Positions 26,617 through 35,861 of a stretch of DNA of 64,000 nucleotides are shown in pieces. Numbering within the stretch: position 1 is the stretch's first letter; each line of letters opens with the position of its first letter. Both the position numbers and the translations under genes were made by a program. The notes beneath the pieces are model-generated. The model did not search any database and was not told the DNA's origin. It worked only from the letters and a program-made list of their open reading frames with translations. The stretch is from assembly GCA_049603715.1 (NCBI GenBank), contig JBMYSW010000002.1, positions 176,892-240,891 on the forward strand, written 5' to 3'. The DNA comes from Pontibacterium sp049603715. GTDB taxonomy: Bacteria; Pseudomonadota; Gammaproteobacteria; Pseudomonadales; Balneatricaceae.

Positions 26617-27693
26617 ATGACCTCTTCACCCGTTTCGGCTCCGGCCAACTCTGCCCCTTTGTTAGTGATTTATACGGGCGGCACCTTGGGTATGTTACCC
26701 AGCGATCAAGGCCTTGCGCCCTCGCCTGATTTTGAGCCTCGCCTGCGCCAAGCACTAAGCGATACTCAAGCGACACAGCCGGATTTACACCTACCTGAAT
26801 TTGAGTACCTCGCCCTTGGCCAAGCCATCGATAGCGCAAACTTGATGCCGTTTCATTGGCAGCAAATGGCGACTTACATTATCGAACATTACCAAGACTA
26901 CAGCGGATTTGTGGTGTTGCACGGCACCGATACTATGGCCTACACGGCGTCGGCGCTTGCGTTTATGCTCCGAGGCTTAACAAAACCTATCGTTTTAACG
27001 GGCTCTCAACTGCCATTAATTGCCGACGGGAGCGACGCATCAGCCAACGTTATTAATGCCCTTACCGCTGCACAATCACTTAGCCTTAGCCCACAACAAG
27101 GCGAGGTATACATCGCATTTGACCAAGTGCTACTGCGCGGCTGCTGCGCCTCTAAAGTAAGCTCTCATCAACTTGCAGGCTTTGACTCCCCAAGCTACCC
27201 AGCGTTAGGCTTTTTTGACACCTTGGGTAGCCTTACACTCAATCACGAACACAGCGCAACAACACCTCATCAAAGCTTGGCTCTCAGTGCGCCAGAGTTT
27301 ATTGACGATGCGGTTGCTGTCCTTCATTTAGCACCGGGCGCAGGTGCCGTCAGCTTAGCGGCGTTGAGCCAACAGCCCGAGCTAAAGGCGATCATTATTT
27401 TGAGTTATGGCGCAGGCAATATGTGCAGCGACAGTCGAGCGTTTTGTCGAGCACTGCAGCAATGCCAAGAGGCAGGCATTTTTGTGCTGAACTTAAGCCA
27501 GTGCCATGACGGCGAGATGAACCAAAGCACTTATGCCTCGGGGCATAAGCTCAATGACTTTGGCGTCGTATCGGGGGGTAACATGACGGTCGAGGCGGCA
27601 TACAGCAAGTTGCACTTGTTAATTGCGCAAGGCTATCGCGGCCAAGATCTTGCCGCGCCCATGGCTGAGAACTGGGTTAACGAGCTACACTAG
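26617..27693 (+). CDS. ansA: L-asparaginase, cytoplasmic type I
   Basis: Hydrolyses asparagine to aspartate and ammonia. 358 residues with no signal peptide, as in cytoplasmic E. coli AnsA (338). The first catalytic Thr lies in IYTGGTLGM. The second Thr-Asp pair lies in VLHGTDTMAYTASAL. Later conserved segments are LTGSQLPL and VLRGCCASK, the latter corresponding to the RGN-type loop, and SQCHDGEMNQSTYASG, corresponding to the C-terminal Thr/Ser loop. The start ATG at 26617 has GGAG 5 nt before. It is about 20 residues longer than E. coli AnsA at the N-terminus, an Ala/Ser/Pro-rich extension. It converges on the YafV-like gene, 18 bp away. Confidence 0.94.
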   Translation: MTSSPVSAPANSAPLLVIYTGGTLGMLPSDQGLAPSPDFEPRLRQALSDTQATQPDLHLPEFEYLALGQAIDSANLMPFHWQQMATYIIEHYQDYSGFVVLHGTDTMAYTASALAFMLRGLTKPIVLTGSQLPLIADGSDASANVINALTAAQSLSLSPQQGEVYIAFDQVLLRGCCASKVSSHQLAGFDSPSYPALGFFDTLGSLTLNHEHSATTPHQSLALSAPEFIDDAVAVLHLAPGAGAVSLAALSQQPELKAIIILSYGAGNMCSDSRAFCRALQQCQEAGIFVLNLSQCHDGEMNQSTYASGHKLNDFGVVSGGNMTVEAAYSKLHLLIAQGYRGQDLAAPMAENWVNELH

Positions 27694-27711
27694 CTCAGCC
27701 CTTGCGCGCTG

Positions 27712-28506
27712 CTACCAGTGAATATCAAATCGATCGGCATCAGCTAAGGCGTTAAACTTTTCTCGAAAGCGAGTGAGTGCCGCGCCATCGAGCCGCTCGG
27801 TCAACACCAACTCAGAGCCTGCTTCCGCTTGTGCTTGGGTAATACCCTTAAAGTCCACCAGCATGGTATCGCCACTGTAGCTTAAACCGCTGGGCTCCGT
27901 ACCCACGCGATTCACCCCGGCAACATAAGCTTGGTTTTCGATCGCACGCGCCGTCAATAAACTCATCCAAGGGTGGCGACGAGGTGCAGGCCAATTTGCC
28001 ACACAAAGCATCAGGTCATAGTCGCCTGTATTACGGCAAAACACCGGAAAGCGAAGGTCGTAGCAGATGGTGAGTAAAATATTCCAGCCTCGCCACTCAA
28101 CAACGGAGCGCCCCTGCCCTGCCTCATAGTGCGCCGTTTCGCTCCCCATACTAAACAGGTGCCGTTTGTCGTAAAAGTCAGGTTCAGCATTTGGCCGCAC
28201 AAACCACAAACGGTTGCGATAGCTTGAATCGTTCGATGAGCCTACTTGGCAAGGTAGACTGCCCACAATAGCTGCATCGAGGCGGTTGGCCTGCGCTTGC
28301 ATCCATGCCAATGTTTGCCCTTGTTCAGGCTCAGCATAGGTTTCGGGCGCCATAGTAAAACCCGTGGTAAACATTTCGGGTAACACCACCAAGTCGGTGC
28401 TCTGCTCAATGCGGTCGAAGGTTTCTGCCAAGGCTTGGCGGTTTTTTTCTGGGTCGCACCAATGCAAGTCGGCTTGAATAAGGGTGATATTTAAATCTGC
28501 CAGCAT
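27712..28506 (-). CDS. Carbon-nitrogen hydrolase (omega-amidase, YafV-like)
   Basis: Nitrilase-superfamily amidase. YafV and Nit2 hydrolyse alpha-ketoglutaramate and alpha-ketosuccinamate, repairing products of glutamine and asparagine transamination. 264 residues. The catalytic triad is visible: Glu in LPEMFTTGF, Lys in YDKRHLFSMG, Cys in ICYDLRFPVF. The ANWPAPR and LLTARAIENQAYVAG segments match YafV almost word for word. AGGAG lies about 10 nt before the ATG. It converges on the asparaginase gene, so both neighbours deal with amide metabolism, but this is on opposite strands and may be coincidence. Confidence 0.93.
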   Translation of the reverse strand: MLADLNITLIQADLHWCDPEKNRQALAETFDRIEQSTDLVVLPEMFTTGFTMAPETYAEPEQGQTLAWMQAQANRLDAAIVGSLPCQVGSSNDSSYRNRLWFVRPNAEPDFYDKRHLFSMGSETAHYEAGQGRSVVEWRGWNILLTICYDLRFPVFCRNTGDYDLMLCVANWPAPRRHPWMSLLTARAIENQAYVAGVNRVGTEPSGLSYSGDTMLVDFKGITQAQAEAGSELVLTERLDGAALTRFREKFNALADADRFDIHW

Positions 28507-28610
28507 GATATGACTTCTCCTTCCTGCCCAATGCCATCCGCCATGGGTACTTGCCCACAGCGGTTTAACGATACGGCTAAACTACTTCTCTTTTTTGCGC
28601 TTCTTTAGTG

Positions 28611-28673
28611 AGCCTTCGAGCCAGTTAATTTAGCCCTCAAGCTTCTTAAGTTAGCCTTCGAGAGGTTCACTCC
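28611..28673. repeat. Three 21-bp imperfect tandem units at the 3' end of the VOC gene
   Basis: AGCCTTCGAG, AGCCCTCAAG and AGCCTTCGAG begin at 28611, 28632 and 28653, exactly 21 bp apart. On the minus strand each unit encodes Leu-Glu-Gly. The first two LEG units met when reading the gene are each followed by a TAA stop; the third reads on as LEGSLKKRKK. Confidence 0.7.
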
Positions 28674-29031
28674 AAACGGCAAACTCATTGCCCGAAGGTT
28701 CTTCAAAGTGAAAACGACGACCGCCGGGAAACTCAAAAATGTCCTGCACAATCTTGGCACCGGCCGCTTTTAATGTCGCTTGTGTGCTTTCTAAGTCATG
28801 CGCGTAAAGCACAATCAGCGCGCCTCCGTTTGCAGGTTTAGAGCAGGCATCGGCACGAAAAAAGCCACCGTCAACACCTGCGCCCTTCTCACCGCCTCCG
28901 GCAAAGGCCACATAGTCTTCGCCATACCAGGTAAACGCCCAACCCAAGGCTCTTTCGAAAAAGGCAACGGTCGCTTGTAAGTCTTTGGCCGGTAGTTCTA
29001 GGTAGTTAATACTCTGATCTTTTGGGCGCAT
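28651..29031 (-). CDS. VOC (glyoxalase/dioxygenase-fold) family protein
   Basis: 126-residue single VOC module. It begins INYLELPAKDLQATVAFFERALGW, typical of the first beta-alpha unit, and has GGALIVLYAHDLESTQA for the second unit and GGRRFHFEEPSGNEFAVW near the end, where the Glu residues are candidate metal ligands. Such proteins bind metals or small molecules; the substrate is unknown. A strong AAGGAGG precedes the ATG. The 3' end lies in a 21-bp tandem repeat that has produced successive stop codons in frame. It is probably transcribed separately from the RND pair, which ends 54 bp upstream of its start. Confidence 0.88.
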   Translation of the reverse strand: MRPKDQSINYLELPAKDLQATVAFFERALGWAFTWYGEDYVAFAGGGEKGAGVDGGFFRADACSKPANGGALIVLYAHDLESTQATLKAAGAKIVQDIFEFPGGRRFHFEEPSGNEFAVWSEPLEG

Positions 29032-29084
29032 AAGGCCTCCTTATTGGACAGCAACCTGACCTGCTGGCTGCCGTTTTTGGTCCA

Positions 29085-32000
29085 TTAGCGGTTTAACAGC
29101 TCAGCACGCTTTGCAACGCGACGCATACTTTGGCGATACATAAGTGGCACCATTATCAGTGTCAGCACCGTCGAAAAAATCAATCCACTAACAATGGCCG
29201 CAGCCACAGGGCCCCAAATTAATGAATGGCCGCCCAACCCCGTCGCGAGGGAGAACAACCCTGCAATGGTGGTTAACGAGGTAATCACCACAGGCACTAC
29301 GCGGCGGCGAGCAGCATAGAGAGTGGCATGTAACAATGACATGCCCATTGCCAAGCGCTCATTGGCAGCCGAAATCAGCACAATCGCCGAGTTAACCGCA
29401 ATGCCTGCAAGGGCTACCACCCCATACAAGGTATAAAGGCTCATGGGGTTTTGGGTGACAAACAACCCTGCGATCACCCCAGTAAAGGCCATGGGAACGG
29501 TGGCTAAAATCATCAGCGGTTGCCAGTAGCTGGCAAACTGAGTGCCCAAGATTAAGTACATTAAACCAATGCCAAATAAAAACAGCACACCAATGGAGTC
29601 GATACTTTCTTGAATGTCATCTAGCTCACCCGAGGTATCCAAGTCGATATTAGGGTACACCGCTTTATAACGAGCATCCCACGCCGCCAGTACTTGGTTA
29701 TTTGCGGTCACTGTGTCTGGCCCGCCTGCGGCGATATCGGCTTCGACAGTAATCGCTCGTCTAAAGTTATAGTGGCGCACGTTACCAATGCTTTGCTCTC
29801 GTGTGGCGACCACTAAGGCTGACAATGGGTAGGCTTCACCCAAACTATTGGTCAGGCGCACGTTAAGCAGCTCATCAATTTCGGCCAGCGGCTGTGGTGC
29901 TTTGACACGCACCGAGAGCTTTTCACCTTGGTGCTGCATATCAGCAACAATTTCACCGTCCACCAGCAAAGTCACTGCACGACTGATATCGTTGGGGCTA
30001 AAACCCGCCTCGGCAATAGCCGTAAACTTGGGTACTAAAGATAAGGTATAGGTGCCCGCACCTGCGTCATCGCCAATATCAATAATGGCTTCTTGCTCTG
30101 CAAGCAGGGCTTTTAAGCTATTGGCAGCGCTGCGAATTTCGTCATAGTCGTCGCCCCTTACTTTAATGCTAATAGGCTTAGATGTAGGCGGGCCACCGGC
30201 CATGCGTAAAAAGCTAATGTTCTGCGGCCCCACCACATCAGATAAGGTCGGGCGAATCGTTTCCATCAGCTCGTCTACATCACGATTGGCCTCCGTTTTA
30301 GGCAACAAGCCAACCAATACCTGACCATAATGGTCACCAAAATAGGGCTCCGTTTGGGTAAACATTTGGCCAGCATAAGTAACCACGGCCCGAATATCTT
30401 CCTCGCCGAGTTGAGCGCGAACCTTTTGCTCCACCTCTTCGGTTTTAGCCAAGGTTTGGGCTAAAGGCGTACCTGCTGGCATTTCAACATTCACATAAAA
30501 CAGGCGTAAAGGGTCTGATGCAAAAAAGTCGAACTTAATTTGCCCTGTCGCCAATAACCCTACCGCCGAAGCCATCAGCGACACCAGCAATAGTAATGTG
30601 ATGAGTGGGTAACGCATGACCTTGATAAGCAAGCGCAGATAAACACTTTGTAGCTTACGAGTACCCTTGCGACGTAAACGCTGACCACGGGATGCTTTTT
30701 TGCCTACTCCTGAGCTAACAACGTGAGCGGGCAACATCCAAAAGGCCTCAACCAAACTAATAGCCAACGCGATGGTCACTACCATAGGAATAACCCGCAT
30801 AAACTCGCCTAAGATGCCGGGGAGTAACATCAGTGGCATAAACGCCGCCATGGTGGTCAGCACCGCAGCAATCACTGGTTTTCCGACTTCAGCCAAGGCG
30901 ATGACCGCGGCATTAAGCGCCTGCTCACCTCGCTGAATGTGGTAGTTAATGGCTTCGACCACTACCACGGCGTCGTCTACCAACATACCCAAAACGATCA
31001 CCACACCAAGCAGCACAGTAACGTTTAGGGTTTCGCCGTTCATCCACAACACCCAAAAGGTTCCGGCCAAGACAAAGGGAATACCAATGGCGGTGAGCAG
31101 CGCAATGCGAAAGCCTAAAAACAGCCACGCCACCGCTAACACCAAAATCAAACCGATGAATGCGTTATTTTGCATCAGGTTAATGGCTTCTTTGGTGGGC
31201 ACGGTTTGGTCATCCACCATCACCAAAGTCACACCCGTTGCTGCCGTTAAGGCGTTGCGCTCGTCCATGTATTCGCGAATGCGCTCAACAAGGTCAAGGG
31301 TATTAGCGTTGTCCTTTTTCATCACCGGAATCACGATGGCAGGCTGGCCATTTAAGCTGGCTTCTTGTTTCGCCCGTTCTTGGCCATAATAAACCCTCGC
31401 CACTTGATCAAGCGTCACCTCTTCGCTGTTGCCAACAATGGGTAACTGCGCCACATAATCGGCGGAGGCGTCTCGTCCTTGTAAGCGAACCAACCACGAC
31501 TGGTTACCCACGGGTAAACTGCCAGCGCTGATATCTTGAAACCACATAGCAACCGAGTCGGCTACTTGGCTTGGGTTTATTCCACGTTGCATTAGGGCAT
31601 CAACATCAAGGTCGATGTGAATTTCAGGGTCGTCCAGCGCAACTGGGTCCACACGGTCGACGCCGGTGATCTTTTCAATATCTTTACGAATATTGCGCGC
31701 TTGCACGCGAAGGTTTTCGTCATCCTCAGGCGCTAACACCGCTAGGGTGACACTTGGAAACGAGCTCGAACTGGTTAATTCAAGAATATAAGGGTCGGTG
31801 GCCGCATCAGGTAAGTCGGCCCTAGCATTTTGAATCTCACGACGAAGGTCTGTGACACGGCTGTCAAAGTCATCTTCACTGATATCTTCAAAGCGTACCA
31901 AAAGGCTGGAAATACCCTCTCGGCTGTTTGATGAAGCAAAGCGAATATCCGAGATATTGCGAATGGCATCTTCAAGAGGCAGGGTGACTCGCTGCTCCAC

Positions 32001-32168
32001 ATCCAAAGCCGAAGCACCGGGTAAGGCCGTCGTAATAGCCAGCCAGTTAAAGTTGATGCTTGGGTCTTGTTGGCGAGGTAAGGTCAGGTACGCCGTAATC
32101 CCAATAAACAGCACCAACACAAAGGCCAAGTTGGCCAGTACGTGATTACTGAGCAGGCGCTTTAACAT
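29085..32168 (-). CDS. RND-family efflux transporter permease (AcrB/HAE1-like)
   Basis: Inner-membrane proton-driven efflux pump. 1027 residues, about 12 transmembrane helices, with the classic duplicated layout: TM1 followed by a large periplasmic loop, six helices, a second loop and the final helices. The pump core has LGVVIVLGMLVDDAVVVVEAI, where two adjacent Asp in TM4 carry protons, and GVVALAGIAVNSAIVLI in the second half. I chose ATG 32168 (MLKRLLSNHVLANLAF) rather than ATG 32201 because AGGAGG lies 6 nt upstream and the resulting N-terminus is typical. The start overlaps the membrane-fusion gene by 23 bp, so they are coupled. No outer-membrane channel gene is adjacent. Substrate cannot be inferred. 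Confidence 0.94.
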   Translation of the reverse strand: MLKRLLSNHVLANLAFVLVLFIGITAYLTLPRQQDPSINFNWLAITTALPGASALDVEQRVTLPLEDAIRNISDIRFASSNSREGISSLLVRFEDISEDDFDSRVTDLRREIQNARADLPDAATDPYILELTSSSSFPSVTLAVLAPEDDENLRVQARNIRKDIEKITGVDRVDPVALDDPEIHIDLDVDALMQRGINPSQVADSVAMWFQDISAGSLPVGNQSWLVRLQGRDASADYVAQLPIVGNSEEVTLDQVARVYYGQERAKQEASLNGQPAIVIPVMKKDNANTLDLVERIREYMDERNALTAATGVTLVMVDDQTVPTKEAINLMQNNAFIGLILVLAVAWLFLGFRIALLTAIGIPFVLAGTFWVLWMNGETLNVTVLLGVVIVLGMLVDDAVVVVEAINYHIQRGEQALNAAVIALAEVGKPVIAAVLTTMAAFMPLMLLPGILGEFMRVIPMVVTIALAISLVEAFWMLPAHVVSSGVGKKASRGQRLRRKGTRKLQSVYLRLLIKVMRYPLITLLLLVSLMASAVGLLATGQIKFDFFASDPLRLFYVNVEMPAGTPLAQTLAKTEEVEQKVRAQLGEEDIRAVVTYAGQMFTQTEPYFGDHYGQVLVGLLPKTEANRDVDELMETIRPTLSDVVGPQNISFLRMAGGPPTSKPISIKVRGDDYDEIRSAANSLKALLAEQEAIIDIGDDAGAGTYTLSLVPKFTAIAEAGFSPNDISRAVTLLVDGEIVADMQHQGEKLSVRVKAPQPLAEIDELLNVRLTNSLGEAYPLSALVVATREQSIGNVRHYNFRRAITVEADIAAGGPDTVTANNQVLAAWDARYKAVYPNIDLDTSGELDDIQESIDSIGVLFLFGIGLMYLILGTQFASYWQPLMILATVPMAFTGVIAGLFVTQNPMSLYTLYGVVALAGIAVNSAIVLISAANERLAMGMSLLHATLYAARRRVVPVVITSLTTIAGLFSLATGLGGHSLIWGPVAAAIVSGLIFSTVLTLIMVPLMYRQSMRRVAKRAELLNR

Positions 32169-33237
32169 CTGAGGCCTCCTGCAGAGCAATTTCATCGCCA
32201 TTAACCAAGCCGTGCTGTCCTTTTACGATAATTTGGCTATTGGGCGGCAAAGGTGCAAGCGCTAACCGTCCTGCTTGGGCTCCGTCAAGAGCAACAAAGT
32301 GAGCACGGCCCGACTGAGCCAGCATTACCCCCCACTGACCATCGCGCTTCACAAGCAAGTCAGGCGGCACGTAAGTTGTGGTGCTTTGCCAAGTTAGGCG
32401 ACCGACACTGCCCACCCACTGCACTAGTTCAGAGTTGGCTTGAGCTGGGCGCAGATAAACGGTTTGCATCGCCGCTGCGCCATTCACCTCTGGCGATTTG
32501 GCCCGCACACTCACCGGTACCGACAGGTGCTGATAAACAAACATCGCGTTAGATGCGTTCGTCGCCTTAGCATCCACCGCAGCCACAGCCATTAGCTCCG
32601 CCAGCTGTGCCGTGGGTACCTTGGCTTCCACCTCCGGCGGCTCGTCTTTGAGTAACTTAACCAAGGGACTGCCAACCGCTGCCAGTGCCGCCTCGCCAAG
32701 GTAGCGCTGGGTCACATAACCATCAAACGGTGCTGAAACCTCACAACGACTGATGTCCGTATTGGCTTGTGCCAGCCGTGCTTTTAACCCCGCCACCGCA
32801 AAATTAAGCTGTTTAACGGCCAATGCGCGCTGCTCGCTTTCGTCTTTGGACAGGTAATTTTTTTTGAGTAGGGCTTTGCCTCGTTGTTGGTGATCTTTGG
32901 CAAACGCCAAGTCGGCCAACGTACTTTCGTATTCGGCTTGGATTTGCTGCTTAGCACGCTGCCAATCGCCACACTCAATGCTCACCAAGGGCTGTCCTTG
33001 GCTTACGCGGTCACCCACGTGCACATGCACTGCCGATACCTTACCGGCAATTTGAGCCGTGATATCACTGTGGTTAAACGCCACCAGCGTCGCCGATACG
33101 GAATAGCTTTTTGCGACACTTAGCTCCGCCAATGCCTTTGTCTGCACAGGCACCGGTGCAGAAGCATCATTTGCATGGGTCAGTGTCATAGGTGTCAGCA
33201 CCATCAGCGCCGACAAAACATACTTAGAAAAAAGCAC
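32146..33237 (-). CDS. RND efflux periplasmic adaptor (membrane fusion protein)
   Basis: Periplasmic adaptor that links the RND permease to an outer-membrane channel. 363 residues with a cleavable signal peptide (LSALMVLTPMTLTHAND). Half lipoyl motifs flank an alpha-helical hairpin: AGKVSAVHVHVGDRVSQGQPL before it and SRCEVSAPFDGYVTQRYL after it, with a helical hairpin (about 105-160) between. A beta-barrel domain and a membrane-proximal domain follow (GQHGLVNGDEIAL near the end). It starts with GTG at 33237, supported by GGAG upstream and by the signal peptide. It lies 5 bp from the GIY-YIG gene and overlaps the permease gene. Confidence 0.92.
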   Translation of the reverse strand: MLFSKYVLSALMVLTPMTLTHANDASAPVPVQTKALAELSVAKSYSVSATLVAFNHSDITAQIAGKVSAVHVHVGDRVSQGQPLVSIECGDWQRAKQQIQAEYESTLADLAFAKDHQQRGKALLKKNYLSKDESEQRALAVKQLNFAVAGLKARLAQANTDISRCEVSAPFDGYVTQRYLGEAALAAVGSPLVKLLKDEPPEVEAKVPTAQLAELMAVAAVDAKATNASNAMFVYQHLSVPVSVRAKSPEVNGAAAMQTVYLRPAQANSELVQWVGSVGRLTWQSTTTYVPPDLLVKRDGQWGVMLAQSGRAHFVALDGAQAGRLALAPLPPNSQIIVKGQHGLVNGDEIALQEASDVKAPAQ

Positions 33238-33242
33238 GCGCG

Positions 33243-33509
33243 TTAATCTCCTTGAAGCAGCCGCAGTTTTTGCTGTTTCGTCATTTTTTTAATGGCGTAT
33301 TCTCGCTGACACGCCAAAGATCGGCTGGCAAACTCCGCTTGGTACACCAGTTGGTGTGGCCTTCGTGTGGCCGTGTACTTGGCTCCGCCAACAAGCTCAC
33401 CATTGTGTTGGCGTAATCGCCTTTGTACTTGCGTGGTAACGCCTGTGTATAGGCTACCGTCGGCACATAACAAAATATATACATACCAAGGCTGAATACT
33501 TTGATCCAT
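33243..33509 (-). CDS. GIY-YIG nuclease superfamily protein (YhbQ-like)
   Basis: 88-residue single-domain protein. The motif WYVYILLCADGSLYTGVT contains the YVY and YTG halves of the GIY-YIG signature. Further residues fit the fold: an Arg in VQRRLRQHN and a Glu in CQREYAIKK. Similar short stand-alone proteins (E. coli YhbQ) are nucleases of uncertain biological role. It precedes the efflux adaptor gene by only 5 bp and is probably co-transcribed with the efflux pair. The link may be transcriptional only. Confidence 0.92.
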   Translation of the reverse strand: MDQSIQPWYVYILLCADGSLYTGVTTQVQRRLRQHNGELVGGAKYTATRRPHQLVYQAEFASRSLACQREYAIKKMTKQQKLRLLQGD

Positions 33510-33727
33510 TCTTAACGTCTTTCATTCGATCAATTAGGTCATTTTGGATTAGTCTAATCGAAAGCTAAGATAATTGATGTCTTCTTTTGTATTGCTTTGT
33601 CAGCCCCGCTAAAATACGCGGGTTTTATCATTCGCTTTAACTCGAAGTTTCACCCTCTTAACTGTGCTTGGCTGCGCAGTGGCATTGGCTCGCGTTAATC
33701 AGATTTCTAGCCCACTAAGGTACCCCT

Positions 33728-35110
33728 GTGAAAAACTCCACTTCTTTGTCTGAAATTGCGCTGTCCGGCCGCTGGCGCGAGCATTTAAACCAACTTGGCT
33801 ACACCTCACTCACCGAGATTCAGGCACAAAGCCTACCGCTTATTTTGAAGGGCGAAGACGTATTGGGCCAAGCCCAAACCGGTAGTGGTAAAACAGCGGC
33901 GTTTGCCATTGGTTTATTAAATCGCCTAACGCCGGGTGAGCTAGAGCCACAAGCACTCATTTTGTGCCCAACACGTGAGCTTGCCGACCAAGTCGCGAAA
34001 GAAGTGCGCCGTTTGGCACAGTGCTTAGAAAACATCAAAGTACTTACCCTGACAGGCGGCCAACCCATTGGTGCTCAGCTGCACTCCCTACGCTACGGCG
34101 CACAAGTGGTTGTGGGTACACCGGGTCGTATTTGTGACCACCTTCGCAAGGGCTCACTTCGCCTGCGCCGCCTAAAAACCTTGGTGCTTGATGAAGCCGA
34201 TCGCATGTTGGATATGGGCTTTCAAGAAGACATGCAGTCAATTGTGGATCACACGCCGCCTAACCGACAAACCTTGCTCTTTTCGGCGACGTTTCCTCCG
34301 TCTGTTTCGTCACTAAGCGATGGTATTCAAACCAAGGCCAAATTTGTTCGCGTTGAAGAAAGTGAACAAAAGCACCTCAATATTAAACAGAGTTTTTATC
34401 ACACCTCTGGACCAGAGCGTTTAGACCACTTGGCCACCTTGCTTTCGCAGGTAAAACCCACCAGTACGGTGATCTTTTGTAACACTCGCCAAATGTGTAC
34501 TGATACCACCACACGTTTACGTAAGTTAGGTTACGCCGCTTCCGGCTTGCAAGGGGATATGGAACAACGTCAGCGTGATTCAGCCATTCGCCGCTTTACT
34601 CATCAAAGTCTGACCGTGTTAGTGGCCACCGATGTAGCTGCACGAGGCCTAGACGTTGACCACGTGGATACGGTGATCAACCTAGAGCTACCAAAAACCG
34701 TTGATGTATACATTCACCGTATTGGTCGTACAGGCCGAGCGGGTCGTAAAGGCAACGCTTACAGCTTTGTGCTTGCCCGTGAGCAACACCGTGTAGAAAA
34801 GCTAGACGAGCACTTTGGTAGCGAAACCACCATTAAAACCCTGCGCATTAACCCCAACCCAAGTGTGCCGCCTAAACCCAGCATGGCGACCATTGAAATT
34901 GATGCGGGTAAAAAGCAAAAGATTCGCCCTGGCGACATTGTGGGTGCCTTAACAAATGGCGGCGATATTAAGGGCGACCAAATTGGTAAAATTGATGTCA
35001 CCGACTTTAACGCTTATGTTTCAGTGCATGCGGCATTAGCCAAAACTGCGGTGAAAAAACTCGCTGAAAAAGGCATTAAAAAGAAACGCGTTCGCGCCCG
35101 TAAAGTCTAA
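33728..35110 (+). CDS. dbpA: ATP-dependent RNA helicase DbpA
   Basis: DEAD-box helicase of 50S ribosome assembly, specific for 23S rRNA helix 92. 460 residues. Helicase domain 1 has the Q-motif (LTEIQAQSLP), Walker A QAQTGSGKT, TPGRICD, and the DEAD box in VLDEADRML, followed by SATFP. Domain 2 has FCNTRQMC, TDVAARGLD and HRIGRTGRAGR. The C-terminal RNA-binding domain that defines DbpA is present (about 385-460: KIRPGDIVGALTNGG, GKIDVTDFNAYV). The start is GTG at 33728 with AAGG 7 nt upstream. It is monocistronic, with a terminator shared with nth. Confidence 0.95.
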   Translation: MKNSTSLSEIALSGRWREHLNQLGYTSLTEIQAQSLPLILKGEDVLGQAQTGSGKTAAFAIGLLNRLTPGELEPQALILCPTRELADQVAKEVRRLAQCLENIKVLTLTGGQPIGAQLHSLRYGAQVVVGTPGRICDHLRKGSLRLRRLKTLVLDEADRMLDMGFQEDMQSIVDHTPPNRQTLLFSATFPPSVSSLSDGIQTKAKFVRVEESEQKHLNIKQSFYHTSGPERLDHLATLLSQVKPTSTVIFCNTRQMCTDTTTRLRKLGYAASGLQGDMEQRQRDSAIRRFTHQSLTVLVATDVAARGLDVDHVDTVINLELPKTVDVYIHRIGRTGRAGRKGNAYSFVLAREQHRVEKLDEHFGSETTIKTLRINPNPSVPPKPSMATIEIDAGKKQKIRPGDIVGALTNGGDIKGDQIGKIDVTDFNAYVSVHAALAKTAVKKLAEKGIKKKRVRARKV

Positions 35111-35139
35111 GGCCAATACATTTTAATAAGGCCTAACGC

Positions 35140-35177
35140 AAAACGCCCGTTGCTATTAAACAAGCAACGGGCGTTTT
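35140..35177. terminator. Rho-independent terminator between dbpA and nth
   Basis: AAAACGCCCGTTGCT pairs exactly with AGCAACGGGCGTTTT around a short A/T loop. There are T-runs on both outer sides (longer for dbpA), so it can serve both convergent genes. Confidence 0.93.
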
Positions 35178-35195
35178 TAATGCTGCATATCCCGA

Positions 35196-35831
35196 TTAAA
35201 AATCGGTTTTATCTTTATACTCACACAAGTCTTCTATCACACACGAACCACATTTAGGCTTACGCGCCACACAGGTATAACGCCCATGCAAAATAAGCCA
35301 ATGGTGCGCATCAAGCAAAAACTCTTTTGGCACCAAACGCATTAAGCGTTGCTCTACTTCTAATACGTTTTTACCTGCCGCAATTTTGGTGCGATTAGAT
35401 ACCCTAAAAATATGCGTATCCACCGCCATCGCCAGCTGACCAAAGGCAGTGTTTAACACCACATTGGCTGTTTTTCGGCCTACACCCGGCAGCGCTTCTA
35501 GCGCTTCACGTGTTTGCGGCACTTCACTATTGTGCAAACGAATGAGCTGCTCGCAGGTTTTAATAACGTTTTCAGCTTTCGAATTAAATAAGCCAATCGT
35601 CTTGATATATTCTTTAACGCCATCAACACCCAACGCCAAAATGGTTTCGGGTGTATTCGCCACTGGGTAGAGCTTACGGGTCGCTTTGTTAACGCTTACG
35701 TCCGTCGCTTGCGCCGATAACAGCACAGCTATAAGCAACTCAAATGGCGAGCTATATTCAAGCTCGGTTTGCGGCTTGGGGTTATGGTCACGAAAGCGGG
35801 TGAAAATTTCGGTACGTTTCTGTTTATTCAT
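35196..35831 (-). CDS. nth: Endonuclease III
   Basis: DNA glycosylase/AP lyase that removes oxidised pyrimidines in base excision repair. 211 residues, as in E. coli. The helix-hairpin-helix is LPGVGRKTANVVL, with the catalytic Lys; the catalytic Asp is in MAVDTHIFRV. The [4Fe-4S] ligands are C-x6-C-x2-C-x5-C in CVARKPKCGSCVIEDLC. It lies 30 bp behind a GGDEF gene on the same strand. A TATAAT sits only 6 nt before the ATG with no ribosome site between, hinting at a leaderless internal transcript. In E. coli nth is the last gene of the rsx (rnf) operon. Here the rnf genes are also upstream but two signalling genes stand in between. Confidence 0.97.
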   Translation of the reverse strand: MNKQKRTEIFTRFRDHNPKPQTELEYSSPFELLIAVLLSAQATDVSVNKATRKLYPVANTPETILALGVDGVKEYIKTIGLFNSKAENVIKTCEQLIRLHNSEVPQTREALEALPGVGRKTANVVLNTAFGQLAMAVDTHIFRVSNRTKIAAGKNVLEVEQRLMRLVPKEFLLDAHHWLILHGRYTCVARKPKCGSCVIEDLCEYKDKTDF

Positions 35832-35837
35832 GGGGCG

Positions 35838-35843
35838 ATTATA
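35838..35843 (-). promoter_or_regulatory. Candidate -10 box immediately upstream of nth
   Basis: TATAAT on the minus strand, separated from the nth ATG by CGCCCC. Transcription would begin at or next to the ATG. No convincing -35 lies at the right distance, so this is tentative. Confidence 0.3.
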
Positions 35844-35861
35844 TCAGAGACGATTTAAAAA

